Source: Euborellia annulipes (Eukaryota > Arthropoda > Insecta > Dermaptera > Anisolabididae). From it: a DNA stretch of 64,000 nucleotides. The number at the start of each line of letters is the position of its first letter. Positions within the stretch are counted from its first letter, which is position 1. A program made the position numbers and the translations under genes. The notes under the pieces were generated by a model that worked only from the letters and a program-made list of their open reading frames with translations, was not told the DNA's origin and made no database searches. Below are positions 33,428 to 43,363 of the stretch, one piece after another. The stretch lies in the NCBI GenBank assembly GCA_023213315.1, contig JAKCPI010003172.1, positions 124,001 to 188,000 of the forward strand. The letters are read 5' to 3'.

Positions 33428-33583
33428 ATGAGAGATCGAATCATAAGATATGGTGAAGAATGTATAGAGAGGAAAACACTGTCTGACCTTCGGGGGGACT
33501 TAATCGACAACGTTTATGCTAACAGGTTTTACTCACAAGCGCGGGTTGTATTTCCATTTCTAATATCTAAAAAAAATAAATAA
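33428..33583 (+). CDS. Short open frame, unrecognised, weak candidate exon
   Basis: Fifty-one codons from ATG to TAA; the frame is open upstream to about 33330. The residues MRDRIIRYGEECIERKTL and DLRGDLIDNVYANRFY look protein-like, with mixed charge and few low-complexity runs, unlike the shadows nearby. No domain is recognised, no strong splice site flanks it, and a minus-strand frame overlaps it (33202-33510). It could equally be chance. Confidence 0.15.
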   Translation: MRDRIIRYGEECIERKTLSDLRGDLIDNVYANRFYSQARVVFPFLISKKNK

Positions 33584-33780
33584 ATCAACATCAGATTTTT
33601 TTTAAAAAAACAAAATAGTTAATTTTTATTGCGTTTATGTAAGTAATGATTTTATTTGAATTTAAATTTAAATTACTTTTCTTAATTAAGCACACCTTGG
33701 GTGGGTTTTGGTTCTAGACAGGGAGGGTTCGCCCCCTGGACCTCCTTTAGCAGGCTCAGGCCCCATGTGGCGGATCCTCG
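33584..33780. other. Short unique stretch
   Basis: AT-rich then GC-rich (GGGTTTTGGTTCTAGACAGG, CCTCCTTTAGCAGGCTCAGG). Nothing identified. Confidence 0.35.
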
Positions 33781-34244
33781 CCTTTTCTTTTTTTAACATT
33801 CACACTTTTTTCCCATTCATACGCATACACATAGTCTTTTCAGCAAGTTAGGCCATTTAAGACTTTAAACGATACTCGTTATTTGCAAATATATCTATTG
33901 GGGGTTGAGGCATTCTTATTTAAGCCTTTTGCAGTAGCGTAACTAGGTGGGGGCGAGGGGGGTCGCCCCCCCCCCGCCCCGGGCGCATCGAGCCCATGGC
34001 GCCCCCCGAAACCGGCATAGGCGCCCTACGGCCTCTAAGATATAGCCCAGCGAATGTGATTTTATCATATTCTTTCCATCGATTGTGTAAAAAAATTGAT
34101 TGTTTAAAAAAAAAAAACCTCGAATGAGGTTCGAATACTAAAAAAAAAAAAAGGCCGAACGAAAAACGGCGCCCCAGTTGAGCTTCGCCCCCTCCGCCCT
34201 CAAAGGCTAGTTGCGCCGCTGGCCTTTTGGTATCCAAATGGCTT
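33781..34244 (-). mobile_element. SINE-1 copy split by a hAT MITE
   Basis: The tail half of SINE-1 on the minus strand (T-run, TTCACACTTTTTTCCCATTC, GTCTTTTCAGCAAGTTAGGC, ATTCTTATTTAAGCC) is interrupted at 33931 and continues at 34222 with GCCTTTTGGTATCCAAATGG. The tRNA head is missing. Confidence 0.8.
33932..34221. mobile_element. hAT MITE, 290 bp, 8-bp TSD
   Basis: GCCTTTTG flanks both sides (33924-33931 and 34222-34229). The tips CAGTAGCGTAACTAGG and CTAGTTGCGCCGCTG are inverse with a few differences. No transposase; the ORF at 33920-34237 runs across the insertion boundaries and is not real. Confidence 0.85.
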
Positions 34245-34302
34245 TGGTCTGGTGTAGGGGGCTAAGGTGTCGGCTTTCAAACAAATTTTAGGGGAAGGAA
34301 GA
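34245..34302 (+). mobile_element. Head fragment of the long SINE
   Basis: TGGTCTGGTGTAGGGGGCTA and GGTGTCGGCTTTC match the head of the element at 42410 (GCTGGTGTAGCGGGCTAGGG, TGTCGGCTTTC). Confidence 0.55.
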
Positions 34303-34373
34303 ATTTTATCTACATACTGTATTTATTCTTAAGGAAGTCAGTCCCAAAAGAAAAGAAATAATCATGTAACAAT

Positions 34374-34880
34374 TTTTACTTTCTCTTACCCTATAGGGTA
34401 TAGATATATGAAATATATAGAGTTAGACACCCTCCGGAGAGTGAAAATAAGCTTTTAATCAAAATCGGCCAAAAAGTACTAGTAGAACTTGAGTGGAGTG
34501 ACGTCATCTTTCATCTCTGTTATTTGGTAAATGTCGTCGCTATAAACAATATTTCCCACTAGTACTTTACTGATGTACTTTTTCAGTTTTTTTTTTTTTT
34601 TTTTTTTTTTTTTCAAAATTCGCTCCAACGATTTTTTTTTAAATTCATAAATAAAATATTTTTTAGATGCTCTTTAAAATGTTTATTCTCATTTTGCCAT
34701 TGAAATCTTCTGTGGACTACTTTACTCTTGTACTTCATTTTACATCTTGAATTCTAATATATCGGCGGAATCTAAATATATGTCGACACGAAAAATCTGC
34801 TGTGACAAGCACAGAACACAACTTTCGATTACCGAAGGTAAGAGAAAGTTGTGAAGTTGTAAAGACACACCACATTTTTT
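34374..34880 (+). mobile_element. Family A element with internal deletion and insert
   Basis: The 5' hairpin (34378-34425) runs straight into GTTAGACACCCTCC, so the core and microsatellite are deleted. At 34487-34558 a unique stretch (CTTGAGTGGAGTGACGTCAT) interrupts AGTACTAGTACT with ACTAGTA on both sides, a likely duplication. The 3' hairpin is damaged (34796-34878). Confidence 0.8.
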
Positions 34881-35125
34881 TTATTTTTATTAATTTTATG
34901 AATATAATAAAAATAGAAAATAATTTTATCGTTTGTTTTTTTTTTATTATTATTTTTTGCTCGATTTAATGGTTTCTGAGAATGGGTGACGTCATAATCA
35001 GTTTTATTTTTAGACTATGGATGGACTCATGATCTTGCCTCTCTTTCTATTTGGGTGAATAAATCTCAATGCATTAATCCAATACATTTTATTTACTTTT
35101 TACTTTTTAATTATGAAATGCAAGT

Positions 35126-35310
35126 GGCCAAGTTTGAAACTAAGGTGCTAGGGGAAACTAAATATATCTCACAAAAAATCTGATGTGCTGTGCGCTCATC
35201 TCCATTTGGTATTTTCAAACACTTATTAAACAAATAACACATCCCGGAGATATTAATCAATATATTTCAATCAATGCTGTGCGCCAGTCACACCAGATTT
35301 TTTTTTTTGT
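35126..35310 (+). mobile_element. Family A variant 3' end with an 80-bp copied insert
   Basis: GTGGCCAAGTTTGAAACTAA, GGTGCTAGGG and CTAAATATATCTC match (inverted) the variant at 39320-39430. The 3' hairpin is split: TGCTGTGCGC appears at about 35186-35195 and again at about 35276-35285, bracketing sequence that is also present at 35911-35985. Confidence 0.6.
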
Positions 35311-35860
35311 TTCTCTGATGATAGGCAATATAGCCTATATGTATGTTGTTCACCCCCCCCCCCCATTTTGGTTTGTTTGCTCCATTCCTGACCCCTCCCC
35401 CGTCCCTCTGAAAAAAAAATCGCGATGTCACTGTATATGTGTGTCTGTGGAGCCTATGTGTGAGAGCGCGACGCGCGTTTGTGTGTCTGTCTGTGTGTAT
35501 TTGAGCAAGCGCGGGCGCCCGAAAGCGCGCGCGTTTTGGCGTGAGTGTGTATGTGTGTGAGTGTAAACGCCCGCCTGTGTGTGTGTGTGTGTCTTGCATT
35601 TGTATTATATTCATTGCCCAATTGATGGGTCTCAATGAATTAAGAAATCTGAAAATCGGTATATGTATGTGAGCGAATGATTGTATAAATAAATATAAAT
35701 GGCTTATCAAAACAAAGCAAACATATTAAAAAATGAAAAAAATGTAGTCAAATGTTATTAAATAATTGTAGTTAATAGTAAAAATGAAATTAAAATGAAT
35801 ATCGATCAAACGGAGGTCGCCATATTTTTGACCATTTGCTTAAATAAAAGGATCTCAACT
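35311..35860. other. GT/GC-alternating region
   Basis: 35430-35595 is rich in alternating GT and GC (GAGCGCGACGCGCGTTTG, GGCGCCCGAAAGCGCGCGCG, then GTGT repeats), a Z-DNA-like composition. The ORFs on both strands are products of this low-complexity sequence. The remainder is AT-rich. Confidence 0.5.
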
Positions 35861-35863
35861 CAC

Positions 35864-35958
35864 CGTTGTGATTGCACTCCATTCGCAACTTCATTTGATA
35901 TTTTCCAAAACTCATCTGCATTTGGTATCTTCAAACACTTATTAAACACATAACACAT
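35864..35958 (-). CDS. Candidate short first coding exon, unrecognised
   Basis: On the minus strand, an ATG at 35958 opens a frame of 31 codons (MCYVFNKCLKIPNADEFWKI, SNEVANGVQSQ) that ends at a consensus donor, CG-GTGAGT (35863-35858). The segment with the ATG occurs again, diverged, at 35196-35275, where most of the shared codons are conserved (MCYLFNKCLKIPN) despite base changes. No known domain. It could be the start of a host gene lying to the left, or part of an unrecognised repeat. Confidence 0.25.
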
Positions 35959-35959
35959 C

Positions 35960-36270
35960 AAAGAGATATTAATCAATCACTAACTAAACACAAATTATGC
36001 ACTTTATAAATAAAAATTCACAATACATTTCGCACTGCCGAAATCGCGTGGGTCAAAACTCGACGTTCTTCTTTAGACTGATTGATCAACTTGCCGGGAG
36101 AAATGACATCAGTGGCGCTGCGAGCGCCCAACAACAATCAAATCATTTATAATGACTAATTTCATTCATATATTATTTTTAGAAGATTTAATAAAAATTA
36201 ATGCTAATTATTATTATTATTTATAATTATATCATTTTATTTTTTGCAATTAATTAGGAATTTTATTATA
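35960..36270. other. Upstream flank of the candidate exon
   Basis: Contains a CpG-containing island at 36030-36130 (TCGACGTTCTTCTTTAGACT, GTGGCGCTGCGAGCGCCC) followed by AT-rich DNA. Could be a promoter if the exon is real. Confidence 0.3.
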
Positions 36271-36806
36271 TAAAATCTGGTGTGACTGGTCGCACAGGAC
36301 ACTTTCTCTTACCTTCGGTAATAGAAAATCGTGTTCTGTGCTTGTCACACCAGATTTTTTGTGTCGACATCTGTTTAGTTTCCGCCGATTTATTAGATTC
36401 AAGATGTAATAAAATTTATAAACATGGAAAAATATTTATATTTTGTTACTCTGGCAACCATTTCTCCTATCTTTCCTTTAAAGTACAAGAGTAAAGTGGT
36501 CTTCAATCAATTTTGAGAGCAAAATGAGAATATACATTTTAAAGGGCAACTAAAAAAATAATTGATTTTTGAATTTTAATTATAATCGTTAGAGCGAATT
36601 TTGAGAAAATCGAAAAAAAATAAAAGTGCTTCAGTAAAGTACTAGTGCTCTTTGGCCGATTTTGTTTAAAAGCCTATTTTCACGCTCCGGGGGGGGGGTG
36701 GCTAATTTATATATAAAATTTCAGCCTCATAGCTCAATTCCTTCATTCTTAAAAGTGACACACACAGACCCAGACAGACAGACGATGTTGCAAAAACCAG
36801 TTTTGT
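36271..36806 (-). mobile_element. Family A element, minus strand
   Basis: The 3' hairpin at 36273-36359 (with CTTTCTCTTACCTTCGG at the tip) is followed by GTGTCGACATCTGTTTAG, GTTACTCTGGCAACCATTTC, the AGTACTAGTGCT segment and CAGACAGACGATGTTGC. The 5' core and hairpin are replaced by unrelated sequence. Confidence 0.85.
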
Positions 36807-36848
36807 ATTTTCCACATAAAAGCGTTTTGTTTAATCAATGAATTTAAT

Positions 36849-36925
36849 AAAAAATCTGGTGTGACTGGTCGAACCAGATTTTCTTTGTCGACATATATTT
36901 AGTTTCCACCGATATTTTTTTAATA
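36849..36925 (-). mobile_element. Family A 3' end, short hairpin form
   Basis: AAAATCTGGTGTGACTGGTC and GAACCAGATTTT form the short hairpin, then TCGACATATATTTAGTTTCC. The body is lost. Confidence 0.75.
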
Positions 36926-37592
36926 ACCCTTTTAGGCTACAGAAGCAATTAGGGATTATTAATTTATTTAAATATAATTTTTACAAAAACAATTTATAGC
37001 TGGGATGTTATATTAATAAGAGGGTAGAAATGAGAGATTCAGCTAAGCTTATTTCTTTATTTATTTATTATAATTATACACAGTATGAGATGACCAGGTA
37101 AAGTGAAGGTCAATATCAAGTTCCACCTATGCGTTTTCTACTTGTGATTATTTAATTGTTTTTATTAATACCTAAAATAATTGATAAAAAAATATAATTT
37201 TAATTTAGACAATCATTTAATAAAATGCGTGTTATTAACTTAACGTTTTTTTTATTTTTTTCTAAATGATTTCCCTGTTTTTTGCTCTAATTCGGTTGAA
37301 TGCAGGGATTAATAGCGAAGCGTAAGCTCGGAAGCAGTTGAGTCGTGATTGCCCTGTTGACTGACTGACACGCCAGGAAGGAATCACTCGATTAGCCTGT
37401 CTCATTGCGGTCACTCACTTCCGCCTTCGGTCTAGCTAGAATTCATCACCTGATTTTCCTTATTTATTGAATATAATTTCACAACTTACAATTTAATATC
37501 GATATTAATTAAAAATGTCTTCTAAAAAAATGTATTTTTTTTATTGCTTTAAATCTTGGTTTTTACCAGACGATGATTTTTCTATAATCTTT
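36926..37592. other. Intergenic with a unique island
   Basis: 37270-37470 is GC-richer and unique, with GGGATTAATAGCGAAGCG, TGACTGACTGACACGCC and GCCTTCGGTCTAGCTAG. No open frame with splice signals. The rest is AT-rich. Confidence 0.4.
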
Positions 37593-37717
37593 TAAGTCTT
37601 TTCGGCATTTGGTATCTAAATGGTTTAAATAAAATCATCGGACTGCCTGGGATCGAAACCCGCGACCCTTGGTATAGAAGGCTATAACGCTAACCCCTAC
37701 ACCAAGCCCGAAGGCTT
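37593..37717 (-). mobile_element. SINE-1 copy with internal deletion
   Basis: AAGTCTTTTCGGCATTTGGT joins the tail directly to the hairpin arm. Then come TTTAAATAAAATCATCGGAC, GGGATCGAAACCCGCGACCC (B box) and CTACACCAAGCCCGAAGGC (A box side) on the minus strand. Confidence 0.8.
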
Positions 37718-37891
37718 TATATATTTCATTTGGACACCAAGATTGGTGTGATTGATACATGTAGGTCATACAAAATTATAATACAAATTTGCATATACCA
37801 TTAAATGTATTTTTAATTGTCTATGAGAATTGTAGTAGGTGCTTGGGCTTAATTTATTGTTGAATGGGCCCAAAACATCGGCACTGACCAA

Positions 37892-38139
37892 GGGAGCGTA
37901 CAAGTATTACGTAACTCAATTTGGGGGGAGGGGGGTTGGACAAGGCGTTACGTAAATGGTATTTTAGCGACTTTCCGATACTTTGCGCAATAATAATTGT
38001 GACTTTTAGATAAAAATGGCCGCTTGAGCGTTACGTAACGTCTAGGGGGGGGGTCCAGAAAAATGTTACGGCGCGTTACATGGGGGAAGGGGGTCAAAAA
38101 TCTTCAAAAATTGCGTTACGTAATACTTGTACGCTTCCC
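37892..38139. mobile_element. MITE, 248 bp, TACGTAA-rich inverted ends
   Basis: GGGAGCGTACAAGTATTACG with TAAC at the left and GTTACGTAATACTTGTACGC with TTCCC at the right are inverse. TTACGTAA recurs inside near both ends. Non-coding. Confidence 0.8.
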
Positions 38140-38149
38140 AAGATTAAAA

Positions 38150-38250
38150 GGGTGATCGTCCTGAAGATAGGAGCGATGCGTTCCCGAAACGTCGACGATA
38201 TTTAAATAAAGTTTTTGTTTTTTGCTGGCTGCCTTCATCTACCTGTTCCT
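38150..38250 (+). repeat. CTGAAGA-stem-GAAAC hairpin motif with AATAAA
   Basis: CCTGAAGATAGGAGCGATGC then GTTCCCGAAACGTCGACG. GGAGCG pairs with CGTTCC. AATAAAGT and TTGCTGGCTGCC follow, wording shared with 47125-47230 and similar to the end of several retroelements. Confidence 0.55.
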
Positions 38251-39099
38251 GTTGATTATCACTCAGCCATTAATTTCTTTTTTTCAAAAAAAAATCTTAT
38301 TTATTTATTAATTTTATAAATCTACAGTCCTGGGTGAGTGCAAATTTTATTTTTAATTTGTATTTCTTCAGATAAAATTAAAACATTTTCTAGTTTTGTA
38401 ACATTTAAATTTTTGCTTTTTCATGTCTCTTCTAGTTTCTCTTCTCTTCTATCGCTTAAGGCTTTTTTGTATTCTAATATCCGATGCATAATAAGTAAAA
38501 ATGTGTCCAGCTGTGTGTATATTAATAATATTTTGTTATATGAAAGAGATAAAACTGTTCTTAATAATCATCTATTTATGAAAATTATTTTTAACCCGAA
38601 GGCCTCCTACTTAAATTTCTATCGCTCGTATGTCATCTTATTAACATAAAAATCAGTTAGGGTAAAAAAAAAAAAGTTTTCCTAATTAAATTACAAATAA
38701 AAAATTAAAATTCTCCATAAATCAAAAATATATTTAAAAAAAAGAGACTTAGATTAGCCAATTAAATTTGATACTCCCCGTATCAAAATAAATTGAATAA
38801 TCCTTCGTTCGGTTTTATGCAGAGGAGTCATTTGGAGGGAGGGAAGGACCATTTATGGTAAATAATTGATCATGTTGGTGACAAGTTTAGTCAAATTTTA
38901 AGTTAAGGAAACAAATCAAGTCCTTTATTATTTAAATAGGATAAAGAGTTCATTTAAAAAAAAAATCATCGGTCAAAGAGACACTTAAGATAGATAAAAT
39001 AATTAATAAGTTATTCATCATTACAAGTCAATATTTACTAAATAGTCTGATTAAAATGTTAAATTTTGTTCAATGGGAATTTAAATTTAAGGACTAATA
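38251..39099. other. AT-rich intergenic with a T-rich ORF
   Basis: A 103-codon open frame (38338-38649) is hydrophobic because of T-richness and has no recognisable motif. Nothing else identified. Confidence 0.4.
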
Positions 39100-39802
39100 A
39101 GAAAGCAATTTGATTAGCATAATTTAACAGAGAGAGTAGCTTATGAATATCCAATACAAGGTACCCCATTATCTTAAATAGACGAGGCAAAAGCGAAATT
39201 TGTTTAGATGTTTAAAAAAATCTGGTGTGACTAGCGCACAGCACACAACTTTCTCTTAACCTTCGGTAAGAGAAAGTTAAGCACCATGCTGTCACATCAG
39301 ATTTTTTGTGTTGAGATATATTTAGTCGCTCTTAGCACTTTAGTTCCAAACTTGACCACGCGATGATTCATAGATGGCGCTGAGCTACGAATGCTTCCAC
39401 ATCAGTAAAGTGTACTTCAAACGATTTCAACGAAAAATTTCACTGATATAAGAAAGCAATTTGTTTAAGAAATTTTACACAGAGGGGGGGTTTTTGGAAT
39501 TCCCAAAAAAAGGCCCCCCATTTTTTTAAAAAAAGGGGGAAAAAGGAAAATTTTTTTAGGTTTTTAAAAAACTGGGGGGGGTGGCCCCCACACCACACAT
39601 TTTTTTTTTCCTTTCTGTAAGAAAAAGGAAAACCACCTGCTTCCATTTAATTTTTTTTTTTGTTGGATTTTTTTTGGTCGCTCTTAGCACTTTAGTTCCA
39701 AACTTGACCACGCGATGATTCATAGATGGCGCTGAGCTACGAATGCTTCCACATCAGTAAAGTGTACTTCAAACGATTTCAACGAAAAATTTCACTGATA
39801 TA
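39100..39802. repeat. Tandem duplication of about 352 bp, second copy base-smeared
   Basis: 39100-39450 and 39451-39802 are the same unit. The last 125 bp of each (from TCGCTCTTAGCACTTTAGTT) is identical. The first 225 bp of the second unit (39453-39677) follows the first only in smeared form, for example GAATATCCAATACAAGGTAC against GGAATTCCCAAAAAAAGGCC. The ORF at 39440-39646 is not real. Confidence 0.85.
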
Positions 39803-41640
39803 CTTTTTAAAGAGCATCTAAAAAATAGTTAATTTATGAATTTAAAAAAATCCTTGGAGCGAATTTTGAGAAAATCGAAAAAAACTGAAAAAGTACATCA
39901 GTAAAGTACTACTACTTTTTGGCCGATTTTGTTTAAAAGCTTATTTACACGAGTTCGGAAGGTGCCTAACTTAAATATAAAATTTCAACCTCCTAGATCA
40001 TTTCCTTCATGGACAAAAATATCCACACACACACTCACACATGAAACCACTATATATGGGGCATTCCACGCCAACTCGACCACTTCTGAACCCGACCATT
40101 TTTGATTTGGCTGAAACTTTGTCATCTTTTTGTACCCTATTGAAAACGTGTCTGAGAATTTTTTCAGATTTTACGACCCAGCCAAAAAAAGTTATAGCAT
40201 TTTCAAAAAACATCGATTTTTTTTTTAAATAACCGTAAAACTGTCAAAAATTAACTTATCGGGACGATTTTTTTTTTGAAATTTTTGTCTTTAAATGTAC
40301 TTTTCAGAAAAAAATATGACAAAATTTTACAGATTCATCTTGAACGTTTTTTTTGACATTTTCGTAAAAAAACAAAAATTTCGGGATGAATGACACTTTT
40401 TTTTTAATTTTTTTTTTTTATAAAAAACTTTGATTTTTTCTACAAATGCTCAGAAAATTTCAGAGTGGGATTATTTCGCGTTCTATTTTTTTTTATTTTT
40501 GAAAAAAAAAAATTTTTTTTCTTCTCCGCTTATTTATCATGATGGTGCTCTTAAATTCTTCCAGGATTGACTGAGATTCTAGAAAATTGAAGAAAAATAA
40601 TAATAATAATAGTTAGGGGTGATGAAAATCGAGAAAATTCCATTTATCCTGAAAAAATTAGAAATTAGTTGTGTATTCAACTACTGAAGTATTTGAAGCG
40701 TCAAGTAAAAGCTTAGAAACCTGGGCGTAACTAGGGGGGTGCCGGGAGGGCCTGGCCCCCCAGAAAGCTCCTTGCCCCAAGAAAAATTGAAGGGGGGGGG
40801 GCCATGGGACCAGCCACCTTCGGGTGGGCCTGGAAAGCCCCATATTTTTTCAATTTTTCTTGGGGCAAGGAGCTTTCTGGGAGGGCCAGGCCCCCCGGCA
40901 CCCCCTAGTTACGCCCAGGTTTCTAAGCTTTTACTTGACGCTTCAAATTCTTCAGTAGTTGAATACACAAGTAATTTCTAATTTTTTCAGGATAAATGGA
41001 ATTTTCTCGATTTTCATCACCCCTAACTATTATTATTATTATTTTTCTTCAATTTTCTAGAATCTCAGTCAATCCTGGAAGAATTTAAGAGCACCATCAT
41101 GATAAATAAGCGGAGAAGAAAAAAAAATTTTTTTTTTCAAAAATAAAAAAAAATAGAACGCGAAATAATCCCACTCTGAAATTTTCTGAGCATTTGTAGA
41201 AAAAATCAAAGTTTTTTATAAAAAAAAAAAAATTAAAAAAAAAGTGTCATTCATCCCGAAATTTTTGTTTTTTTACGAAAATGTCAAAAAAACGTTCAAG
41301 ATGAATCTGTAAAATTTTGTCATATTTTTTTCTAAAAAGTACATTTAAAGACAAAAATTTCAAAAAAAAAATCGTCCCGATAAGTTAATTTTTGACAGTT
41401 TTACGGTTATTTAAAAAAAAAAATCGATGTTTTTTGAAAATGCTATAACTTTTTTTTGGCTGGGTCGAAAAATCTGAAAAAATTCTCAGACACGTTTTCA
41501 ATAGGGTACAAAAAGATGACAAAGTTTCAGCCAAATCAAAAATGGTCGGGTTCAGAAGTGGTCGAGTTGGCGTGGAATGCCCCATATACATGTATATATG
41601 TATATTAAAATATACATATAGGTAAGAGAAAGTAAAAATT
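39216..41640 (-). mobile_element. Family A variant interrupted by palindrome P4
   Basis: The 3' hairpin is at 39217-39303. It is followed by the variant module with GACCACGCGATGATTCATAG, then (after the tandem duplication) the common body to TCCTTCATGG and a CA tract at 40020-40040. The 5' hairpin reappears at 41590-41640 (ACATATAGGTAAGAGAAAGT). The core between is replaced by P4. Confidence 0.75.
40058..41583. repeat. Giant palindrome P4 (foldback element)
   Basis: GGGGCATTCCACGCCAACTC at the left is inverted at 41564-41583. The arms are about 0.73 kb each, the centre lies at about 40821, and a loop of about 60 bp occupies 40791-40852. The innermost parts of both arms are a GC-rich hAT-type sequence (CCTGGGCGTAACTAGG and its inverse). 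Scattered differences between arms (TTTTCAGAAAAAAATATGAC against TTTTTAGAAAAAAATATGAC) show that both arms are real and have diverged. Confidence 0.9.
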
Positions 41641-42409
41641 ATTTAAATTGCTTCCAAATCATATCAGCTACCAATAAATAGTTAAAAATATTCCTTGTGA
41701 TGATTTCAAAAATCATTAGTCTAAGAAAAAGTAAAAAAGTAAAAGTTTTGTTTTAAAAATATCTATGTATAGATTAATTAATAAATAGGTAGAAAGAAAT
41801 GCTACTTATTGTAGACATATGTCAACATTATTGTTGTTTTGAAATAAAAATTACAATAATAAATGAAAATTTGAAACTAGATTATTCGTTTTTGTTTTGT
41901 TTAATCAATTTGTGATTTATCTGAGCTGATTGAAACGCAAATCGCACGTCACACTTGATTTAATCTTAGTGATTACATTTCAATGTTGATTGCTTCCCAT
42001 TTCTCATTAACGCAATAATTAATGTGCTTTTCTTTCTCCCACTCCCTAAAAAAAGTGTGATACGTGAACTGCGAGTGAGAGCTGTGATAGATTGGGGCAT
42101 ATGTGTGCGTTTATATTTGGGTCGGAGGGCGGAGGACCAACAAGCTTGTGATGGATGGAACTTGCCCGGGAAGAACGTTAATTTCACAACATCTGTTTTT
42201 TTTTTTATCGCAATTTTTAAATTTAACCAAACATTTCCATTTTTCATTTTTTTTTTTTATCCGGAAGAAAATAAAGAAGAGTAAATTCATTTTTAAAAAT
42301 AATAACAAAAGAGTCATTAGAGAAAAGAAAAGCTCTAACAAGCTTTTAGGGGTTAATAAATATATATACATTTAAAGAGTAGTAGGCCTATATTTACTAA
42401 TTTACTATC
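41641..42409. other. Intergenic with a unique island
   Basis: 42000-42190 is GC-richer and unique, with ATTAACGCAATAATTAATGT and GTCGGAGGGCGGAGGACC. The overlapping ORFs on both strands (41966-42375) have no recognisable domain. A regulatory element is plausible but unproven. Confidence 0.4.
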
Positions 42410-42965
42410 AATAGGGGGCTTGCTGGTGTAGCGGGCTAGGGTGTCGGCTTTCTACAAAGAAGATTCCTTTTCAAATCCTGGGCGTGAAGGATTTTTTTAT
42501 TAAATGAAAATGTTTATTTAATGTAAACAAATCCTGAAGCAAGCCCTGGATTGGAATATTGGATCTCACCCAATAGCCCCCAGGCAACTCCAAGAGGAGA
42601 GGGGAGTTGCTGTGATATCCCGTCCTGTGGAACGGACGTAAAGAAGGTTCCCTCTCAGTGATGCATTCTTCGAAAGGAATAGGCTACACGCCGGTGATGA
42701 GGGAGTCCCTCCTCAAAACAGGACATTCTCCCTAGCATAGAAGAGGTTGGATAAAAGGAATCGGGTGGAACCAGAAATAAGGATTAGTTCACTAGCTAGA
42801 GACGAAAGTAAGAGGAGGAGTTAGAGATAGGAAATAATAAAACTTCACGGGGTAGCCGGTAGATGGCTAGGGCCAGAGGCCGGTTGGGTTTGAGGTGTTT
42901 GTCTTTGAGCACGTAAGCACCTCGGATAAATAAACGGAGATCCCGATAGGAATTTCAAATAATAA
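42410..42965 (+). mobile_element. Long tRNA-derived SINE-like element
   Basis: The tRNA-like head GCTTGCTGGTGTAGCGGGCT ... TTTTCAAATCCTGGGCGTG is followed by about 450 bp of GC-richer, non-coding sequence and an AATAATAATAATA tail. Fragments of the head occur at 34245 and of the tail near 8265-8330. Length is unusually large for a SINE; a composite is possible. Confidence 0.65.
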
Positions 42966-43138
42966 TAATAACTAGCAATAAGGATAGTGAAGCCTTAATT
43001 AGGAGTGAGTTTTTTAGTCTAAGCTAACTTTGTGAACAGAACGACCCCCCCTCCCACCCCTCCCCCTGGAGCCGAGTTTAGAGATATTGACAAATGTCAA
43101 TATTAATAATCTAAAAGTCAAGGAGAGTGGTTTCTGAC

Positions 43139-43265
43139 TACAGGCAGTTTGATGAATTTATTCAAATCTTTTGGACAACAAAAGGTATAAATAAAAATGC
43201 CTGGGACCACTATATCTCGTAAATAATATTAAGTCTTAATGGCCTAAAATGCCGATAAATAATTT
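43139..43265 (+). mobile_element. Old SINE-1 copy
   Basis: CAGGCAGTTTGATGAATTTA, TAAATAAAAATGCCTGGGAC, AAGTCTTAATGGCCTAAAAT and GCCGATAAA are diverged SINE-1 sequence in order. The tRNA head has gone. Confidence 0.65.
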
Positions 43266-43363
43266 AACAAAATTTTTTTTATTTAAGATGTTCTTTGCCA
43301 TCCAAGGCCATTTAGACTCTATCTCTATTTATTTCGAACTCTATATTTTAGAATGATCAAAGA

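Noticed and set aside
35183..35710. 125- and 140-codon ORFs
   Set aside because: Generated by GT/GC low-complexity sequence and a transposon hairpin; opposite strands both open.
36030..36130. CpG-containing stretch as a definite promoter
   Set aside because: Composition alone does not show it; it depends on the unproven exon at 35864-35958.
37593..37717. Dispersed 30-bp repeats suggesting a CRISPR
   Set aside because: No regular spacer arrangement anywhere; the repeats are SINE and MITE pieces in a eukaryotic setting.
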